Positions 57,111 to 64,000 of a stretch of 64,000 bases of DNA are shown in pieces. The notes below the pieces were generated by a model. The model made no database searches. It worked only from the letters and a program-made list of their open reading frames with translations, and was not told the DNA's origin. This DNA comes from Daucus carota subsp. sativus (taxonomy: Eukaryota; Streptophyta; Magnoliopsida; Apiales; Apiaceae). The stretch is taken from contig NC_030382.2 of assembly GCF_001625215.2 (NCBI RefSeq), positions 47,333,364-47,397,363 on the forward strand, in the 5' to 3' direction. Within the stretch, counting starts at the first letter, position 1. Every line of letters starts with the position of its first letter. The position numbers and the translations under genes are program-made.

Positions 57111-58583
57111 ATGGGTGATAATCATAGTGATGCAGTAGACAAAGTTGATGAGTTCATGCTACCAGGTTTCCGGTTTCATCCAACAGATGAGGAGTTGGTC
57201 GGATTTTATTTGAAAAGGAAGATTCAGAAGCGGCCGCTCTCCATTGAACTTATCAAGCAGCTTGACATATATAAATATGACCCCTGGGATCTTCCAAGTA
57301 TGTTATGTCTTCAGCTAATTATCTCTATTTTAACTTGCATGAACATTAATTTTCGCAAGTATATGCATGTTGTTCTTAATGATGAAGGCTAGTGAAATTA
57401 ACATAAGCTGTTTTTTAACAGAGTTTGCAACAGCAGGAGAGAAAGAATGGTACTTTTACTGTCCAAGGGACAGAAAATATAGAAATAGTGCACGTCCAAA
57501 CCGAGTGACTGGAGCTGGATTTTGGAAAGCCACAGGAACAGACAGAGCCATCTACTCTTCAGAAGGTTCCAAATGCATCGGGCTAAAAAAGTCCTTAGTA
57601 TTCTACACAGGCAGAGCTGCCAAAGGCATGAAAACTGACTGGATGATGCATGAGTTTCGCTTGCCTTCACTCACCAACTCAGTTCCCTCCAAGGACAAAA
57701 ATATCATTCCTCTCAATGTAAAGCTTTTGTCTACCTTTTTTACAGCGTACTAATCAGACAAAACTCTATACCTTGCGTAGACGATATCTATTTTGGTAGA
57801 TATGAGACAAATTTATCTATGTTTTCAAATTTAATCACTATTCTTGAAAATGTGACTTGATAACTAATATATGAAGCTGATTGTTGCTTGTAGGATGCCT
57901 GGGCCATATGTAGGATCTTCAAGAAAACCAACTCTAATGCACATAAAGCTCCTTTGCATACTTGGATCCCTCCAGACCTGCACGAAAGCATTACTTCTTC
58001 TGAAATGCTAAGTTTCCCACATTTCAATAGTGCTCAGTTCAGCTCAGAAACAAAAACAAGAAGTTCACACATACAAGATCCATCCAATATGACTAGCTTT
58101 TCGCCTAGTTTTGATTTCTCCTCTGATTATAAGCCTTACATCCAAATGACCTCAGGCTACCCATATATGTCCCCTCAAACAATTGATAATGCAACCATAT
58201 GCACTATTGACACTGCCAATCTTCCTTTCAACTTGTCGTCATCAATATTCAAGGAATTTGATAATGTAGGTGCCTCAGAGTGTCCTGACTATAGTACTAT
58301 ACAAGATCGGTATGTAAACAAAGAGGCCTTGATCAGTTTACCGCCACAAGTCCAAGAAAACACTGGGGAGGGAGGAGAGGCCTCGTCGATGAGCTTGATG
58401 GAAGAACCTACTTCAAATGTTTCGTTTCTCGATGATGAATGGGGAAGCCTGATCAGATCATCCATTGGATTTCCCTATACATTGCCAATGAATATGCAGG
58501 AGTCTTGGGAGTTTAATCTTTTGTGTGACACTTCACTAGATCCCACTGATCAGATTTCCTGTGCCTATTCTACAAACAAGTGA
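57111..58583 (+). CDS. NAC transcription factor, FEZ/ANAC009-ANAC094 type
   Basis: Three exons, 57111-57297, 57422-57717 and 57894-58583, the standard NAC layout, giving 390 residues. The NAC DNA-binding domain (about 15-170) is complete: [54 protein letters not shown] and [34 protein letters not shown] then [22 protein letters not shown]. The subdomain sequence is closest to the FEZ (ANAC009) and ANAC094 branch; FEZ drives periclinal divisions in root cap stem cells. The C-terminal 220 residues are Ser/Thr- and Asp-rich with short acidic patches, as in NAC activation regions. No transmembrane segment, so not a membrane-tethered NAC. Assignment between FEZ and ANAC094 needs a tree. Confidence 0.93.
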
Positions 58584-59098
58584 AATACTCGGAGTTGCTT
58601 GGCAGAATTTATCTCCGGACAATTTTCTTTCTTTAATGTTCTCTATATCTTGATTACTACTATGTGTTCATGTTAGCTAGGAAGATCTCGTTCCGGTGCT
58701 GTACAGATATTAAAACTATGTTGCTCATTCCTTTTACTTGCTAGGAATATGAATACTCTGTTCTTGAGGTTTTGACTTTTGTACTTCTGCCACAATTTTT
58801 GTACTTCTGCCAGGATTGAATTTTTTTTTTTTCCCAGGGCCGTCTCCAATCTGGTCAAAACTCTTATTTAAAAACAATCAATATATACTATAGGGAATTT
58901 ATCAAATATACTACTTTTTAGGATCTTATTTGCAAAAATACCATCTTCCTAAATTAATTGCATATTTACTAAACTAAGTTTCTAAATTGCAAAAATACTA
59001 CCCCCTCCCCCCCGCAACTAAATGCAACCTCGTATGCAACTGAATGCCTGATTTCAAGTTCCACTTTTCAAATGTCATTTTCGACCTAATCCTTGGAA

Positions 59099-59101
<3 letters not shown>

Positions 59102-59153
<52 letters not shown>
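59102..59153. repeat. (TA)n microsatellite, first
   Basis: About 26 uninterrupted AT dinucleotides at the centre of the inner inverted repeat of the foldback element. Confidence 0.9.
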
Positions 59154-59154
<1 letters not shown>

Positions 59155-59612
59155 TTCTGAAAATCTGGTCGAAAATGACATTTGGAGACTGGAACTTAAA
59201 ATCAGGCATTTAGTTGCATTTAGTTGCATTCAGTTGATTCTATTTTGATCTAATGGCCCCGCCAGGGGCACCCATACATCAGTTGTAATTTACAGTTTTC
59301 AGTTGCATTTAGTTGCTTATGAGATTGCATATTCAGTTGAATATTGCCCCTGCGGGGCCTGCAACCCAAATCCACCACGATATCACCCTACTCTAAAAAA
59401 ATTCAGTTGCTTATGAGATTGCATTCAGTTGATTCTATTTTGATCTAATGGCCCCGCCAGGGGCACCCATACATCAATGGTAACTTACAGTTTTCAGTTG
59501 CATATGAGATTGCACTCAACCATATGCAACTGAATGCAACCTCATATGCAACTGCAACTCCTGAGTTCAAGTTCCAGCTCTGAAATGTCATTTTCGACCT
59601 CATCCTTGGAAT

Positions 59613-59613
<1 letters not shown>

Positions 59614-59699
<86 letters not shown>
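59614..59699. repeat. (TA)n microsatellite, second
   Basis: About 43 uninterrupted AT dinucleotides at the equivalent place in the second half of the foldback element (both tracts follow cattttcgacct.atccttggaat). Open frames coding Tyr-Ile runs on both strands here are artefacts. Confidence 0.9.
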
Positions 59700-59701
<2 letters not shown>

Positions 59702-59856
59702 AGTTGCATGTGGTTGCATTCAGTTGCAGAAAGGAGGGGTAGTATTTTTGCAATTTAGAAACTTAGTGTAGTAAAACTGCAAATAGCTATTCTTGAGAAA
59801 AGTAAATTTGCAAAAATTTACTTTTTCCTATATATTTATGAAAAAACCCCTATACT

Positions 59857-60868
59857 ATACATAAAAATTATTAAAAAAAATATAACTCCAATTTATTTAT
59901 AATTTTAGTCATCCTCGTCATGTTGATTGTATTTGGTCATGCTCTAGAAGCCTGTATCAATATTTCGAAAAATGGTTCAAAATCTCACAGTCAGAAGTAA
60001 TGTCCAGAATGACCTAGTCGTGAAAAATGACTCAAATATATATTAATACCGAATAATCTAATCTTTTTAATTTAGAAAGAAAAAGTCAGCGTTTTGCTAT
60101 TTTAATCCCAATAAAACAACATGTGTTTAGTTCTTTTAATCATAACAGAATGTTATATGAATCAAAAAATTATCAATTATCAATTAATATGTTCAAAAGA
60201 TGTAAGCAATTTATTTGATATTTAACTCAGTGATGTTCAAAATTTGATCCACATGTATATATAGTTAGATTATCTTATATTTTCATAATTGTAAAGTATA
60301 CTTGTATATCAGTAGTTGAATTTATTATATAATAATACAATAACAAATTATATTTAATATCTGTCAAAAAATATTATATTTAATAAAATTTAAGAAATTT
60401 AGAAAGCACAATATATTAAAATTACTGTATACTAGTAACAGTAAATTTTGTAGTGCGATAATAGAGTCGATAAAATATTAATCCCGTATGTTGTATAACG
60501 TAATATATTTTGATTTTGTACTCACCCTTCTCAATTATTTAATTTATCTTATATTTTATGTACATTTTGACGATCATAAATTTCAATTAATCATTTTATT
60601 TATTTATTAAAAAAATAAATTTATATAAATATCAAGTACTCAAAAATCTATTGATGGTATGCACTCGTGATTTGAGACAAGATCCTGGGGTGTAAGATAA
60701 ATTCGTCCAAAGGCTCTGAAAATAAATTGACATGGTCTGTAGATTAGTTTCCTTCCTATGCTTCATCAATTTAGATCGGCCCAAAAGATTTAAGCCGAGT
60801 CCAACCCTAAAGTATATATATGCAGCTTAAACCCCAGGACCAAAACAACATAAGAACACTGTAAGAAA
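59857..60868. other. Spacer and promoter of the TAF1B-like gene
   Basis: AT-rich, no gene until the promoter elements listed below (60778-60821). Confidence 0.5.
60778..60821 (+). promoter_or_regulatory. Site II, telo-box-like and TATA motifs before TAF1B
   Basis: In order: ggccca (60778-60783; TGGGCC on the minus strand, a site II element), aaccctaaa (60803-60811, telo-box core) and gtatatata (60812-60820, TATA). The ATG is at 60869. Site II with telo-box is the known promoter signature of plant ribosomal and nucleolar genes. Confidence 0.65.
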
Positions 60869-63800
60869 ATGGAAGAAGATGCACTGCAAATAGCCTGCCA
60901 CGTATGCGGTCACGTAGGCTTAGAAGACGGCTCCGACGGTTTCTATTACTGTCAGAACTGTGGGTCCCAAGCCAACAACATACAAGACACCGGTGAAGAT
61001 GTCGATGACTTCCAAGATTTTGGTAACCCATCTGCTTATATGTCCAACAGACGACGTCGTACTGCCGCCGAACCCTTGTCTCAATCCCAACCTCAGGCTT
61101 CTCAGTTCTGGGATTCACTCAAAGCAGAAGTAGATGAACAACAGAAAGTTAGTACTAGTAAGGTTGATGATGTGGGGCCCACTGGGCCCATGGATTTTGG
61201 GGAGAGTGATGGCCAGTTGGCATACTCTGATTATTATTCTCAGATTAGGATGAGGTATGCTATGGGGTTTCAGGTGATGATTCAGTTGCAGTGCACAGCG
61301 TTGGTTGAGAAATTTCATGTTAATGAGAGGGTTGTTAATTTGGCCAACAGTATTTGGTTGAAGTTTCTTGTGCTGACTGGGATTTTCGCTGATGATTGGG
61401 CTGATGAGGTGATTACGCAATCCGAATCTCAAACTGAAGGTACTAAAGTCGGTTTTATTTGGGGGATTTTGTTTTCTTTAATGATAATGTATGTGGATTC
61501 TTGTTTACTTGTTCAATGTTTTGTATATGTGTATTGGTTGCGGCTCAAACAGAATTATGTGCACTTATAGTACTTAAGCAACAGATCATACTAAAATGTA
61601 CGTAGATGTTTGAGCTTTGTATAATTATAAGAGGCTTTAACAAGTAACTAGAAAATATGGGTTCAATTGTGAACATTTTTCAGTTTGTGATCTATTATAA
61701 TTTTGTTTAAATTATTTTTTTGTTTTTTTATGTGTCAAAGACTCAAATGTTATGAAGTAGTAGTTAAAATGGGTAGATAAAGTGCAAGGGAAGATTGGCG
61801 TGTAGAAAATTTGATGAGTGTATGGTATTAAGATGATAATAGCTTTAAGTTGACGATCGGAAGGAGGTTTATATTTCTTTTGGAATTAAGGTAAGGCTTA
61901 ATTTGTCCAAGATATTTTGATGCAGTTTTTCTCATACTGTAACTTGTAAAACGTGCTTTCTGCAGAAGTTATAACATGTAGTTTTTCATAAATTCTAGAA
62001 ACAGTTCTCCCAGCAAACACTGCTTTTAGCTTGGAGAACTGTTTAAATCTTGGGAGAGCAATGTCTAACAGGCTTTTAGAGATCCTCTGTATCTTTTTAT
62101 TTTTTTTATTCCTATAAATATAATAGGAAGAAGAGAAACTAAATCTGTTTATTGAGGAAAATAGAAATGTGATAGAATTTGCATAGTTGTAAATAGATTT
62201 TGTATTAATATTTTCTTGTACAACTTTGTTGTTTGGCATATCAGGACCGGTAGATGGTATTGTATCTAGTGGTAGTCACAGAGATGAACCTCACAATTTA
62301 CTTGGTCAGCGGGCTGTAATGATTTGGTTTAGATCTTTAAGTAAGACTATACCATTATCGCATTCATTAGTGATTTCATTTTTGGCTTGTCATGTCTTGC
62401 GGGAGGCGGTTCTGCCTACAGACATCTTAAAGTGGATATTTGAAGGGAAGCTTCCTTTTTTTGCTGCTTTTACTGATATTGAAAAAGAGATTGATCCTCC
62501 TCCTAGAGGATGCCCTATCAGTTCGAGTCGTATGTTTAGACCTATCCATGCTCTTTCATCACAGAAGTTGGAATCAACAGCTGCTATTATTGCTGAAACA
62601 GTGGGTTTAGAATTACCTCCTGTAAACTTTTATGCAATAGCTTCTCGCTATCTCAGACTTATGTCTCTTTCTGTGGATAAGATTCTTCCTCATGCATGTC
62701 TCATATATGAATGGTCTATGCCTCCGGAGTGTCGGTTATCAGCCAATGAAGTGAGGCTTCCTACCCGTGCATCTGTAATGTCTATACTAATTGTTTCAAT
62801 AAGAATCTTGTACAATTTGCATGGTTTTGGATACTGGGAAGCAAATTTTTCTGGTTCTGATTGTCCATCATCAACTGCTTGTGAGAAAACTGAGCTGGAA
62901 TCCAAGTCTGATGCTGACCTGAATGATGTTGCCACACAACAGTCAACTGTACCTGATATTGATGCTAAGGAGCTGCTACTGAATCTGGATACCAAATATG
63001 TCGATCTTCTTGTCATGTTTGGTAATTTTTCAAACTTATGACCCACTTAAGCCTTTAAGGTCTTTTTCTTCTTTATTGCTGTAGGCTTTTCTACTTTCAC
63101 TTTGTGTCATAGTTTTCTCTGGCGATATATTTGCTAGCTAATGTTACTTTCATATAATTAGAGTATGTGAAAGACATGCCTGCGTATCTTCAATACTTTA
63201 GAGATGTTATTTTTGCTGGAGTTGGACCATCATTTGAGGACATCGAAGAATGTAAGATAATAAAGGAATTCTGGAGCTTGTATCAGAGAAAAGTGGTGAG
63301 TCTCTCTCTTTTGCTGAGATGTGCAGTATCTGATAAATTTATAAATGAACAGTGTGTAATTTGTTGTACAGTGTATATATTATTCAGCTTCTTGCAGACT
63401 ATGTTTCTTAGTGTCATATATGATATTTCTACAATATATTTAACATCATTTAACTGCTTACAATATATGTTTCGAGGTAATTGTGAATTCTATTTGTATT
63501 AACATCTGACATGTTGATGTGAAATGTCTTTACTGTTTTTTTGTTTTAATTGGAAGAGCGCGTACCAGCACCAGTTTTCAAAATTTATACCATTATTTCG
63601 CATAGGATGTTTAGAACTTCTTGTCACTTATAGTCTTCGTCAAAAAGAGAATTTCCTTTTCTAAACTAAGGTGAAGTATACTCTTCGCTTTATGACAATA
63701 TGAGTTACAGCATTGAGGACAATTGTGCAGTTTGTTTTGTATAAAGATGATTTACGAGGTCAGATGCAAACCCAGTATCCGAGTTGAATGTTTCCCATTT

Positions 63801-64000
63801 TGTTTGTTATTTCAGGGCCTGAGTTCATCTCTTGACCATAGAGAGATGTCCTTGGGAGATAATAGTGGTGATAACAAGAGACCAAGAGAAAATAGCAGAG
63901 ACACACCAATGTCGAGCAAGAAATTAAGAGACCATGATTTTAATTGCGATACAGTAGAAAGTGGCAAATCTCATAGTGACAAATCCGAAAGTAACATAAA
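60869..64000 (+). CDS. TAF1B/Rrn7-like RNA polymerase I initiation factor (MEE12-like), partial
   Basis: Four exons visible: 60869-61439, 62245-63021, 63162-63295 and 63816 onward, still open at the right edge; junctions are GT/AG and in frame. About 555 residues are present. The N-terminus is a zinc ribbon, C10-x2-C13 and C28-x2-C31 (CHVCGH, CQNCGS), as in TFIIB-related TAF1B/Rrn7, which bring RNA polymerase I to rDNA promoters in the nucleolus. It is followed by LAYSDYYSQIRMRYAMGFQVMIQLQ, then a cyclin-like region (VVNLANSIWLKFL; LVISFLACHVLREAVLPTDI; LPPVNFYAIASRYLRLMSL; VMSILIVSIRILYNLHGFG). The Arabidopsis counterpart is MEE12. The frame runs on past 61439 into intron before a stop. Promoter site II and telo-box motifs fit a nucleolar job. 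Confidence 0.88.

Larger units (their letters stand above)
58886..59856. mobile_element. Large foldback element with TA microsatellites
   Basis: Outer arms pair over at least 130 bases: left holds aaactaagtttctaaattgc and aaaaatactacccc; right holds ggggtagtatttttgca and atttagaaacttag. Inside, the left half is again an inverted repeat around a TA tract (tcattttcgacct / ggtcgaaaatgaca). A block of about 90 bases (ttgattctattttgatct, then aatggccccgccaggggc) occurs at about 59230 and 59423. Outer ends are approximate and no sure target-site duplication was found. Non-coding; superfamily unknown (Mutator-like foldback is the best guess). Confidence 0.7.

Noticed and set aside
59445-59758. Open frames with long Tyr-Ile runs on both strands
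   Set aside because: They are translations of the TA microsatellite.
1-64000. Search for CRISPR arrays, LTR pairs and virus-like genes
   Set aside because: No regular spacer arrays, no paired long terminal repeats and no gag, integrase, capsid or envelope-like frames were seen.

Overview
The window is a gene-rich stretch of AT-rich nuclear DNA from a flowering plant, most likely a eudicot. Spliced genes with plant intron borders, plant-only families (NAC, PPR, PRE-type bHLH, PRAF, the AAA-ATPase/OM66 group) and many plant MITEs and Helitrons support this. I cannot name the species; an asterid such as the carrot family is only a guess from the abundance of Stowaway elements. I see no viral, LTR-retroelement, CRISPR or bacterial features.

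Layout, left to right. A PRE-type bHLH gene leaves the left edge on the minus strand (65-199). A transposon-rich stretch follows (1.3-5.2 kb): a Stowaway MITE, a non-autonomous Helitron with an internal tandem repeat, and a short LINE-related insertion with a clear target-site duplication. Two tandem BCS1-type AAA-ATPase genes come next (7.9-11.5 kb); the second has lost the core of its ATPase domain. Then an F-box/kelch gene (13.9-15.3 kb), a MITE-rich spacer (18-19.6 kb), a small acidic protein of unknown function (22.0 kb) and a PPR gene (23.7-25.5 kb). A nine-exon PH-RCC1-FYVE-BRX (PRAF) gene lies on the minus strand (25.9-33.3 kb), convergent with the PPR gene. A spacer with a foldback element leads to CUL3 (38.9-43.2 kb), a tRNA-Arg(UCG) on the minus strand (44.05 kb), HGH1 (44.3-49.9 kb, with a Helitron cluster in intron 5), ORC6 (51.3-53.8 kb), a FEZ-like NAC gene (57.1-58.6 kb), a large foldback element with two long TA tracts (58.9-59.9 kb), and a TAF1B/MEE12-like Pol I initiation factor that leaves the right edge (60.9 kb onward).

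The genes do not form one pathway. The right half carries housekeeping functions: ubiquitin ligase scaffold, eEF2 folding factor, replication origin complex and rRNA transcription. Two have promoter motifs that fit their job: an E2F site before ORC6, and site II plus telo-box-like motifs before the TAF1B homologue. Exon borders were set by hand from GT/AG signals, reading phase and family knowledge; all junctions given keep the frame.

I did not find a convincing new multi-gene system. The best candidates for a second look are the Walker-A-only AAA-ATPase paralogue, the unknown acidic protein, the composite Helitron cluster in the HGH1 intron, the two foldback elements, and the MITE lying directly before the PPR start codon.
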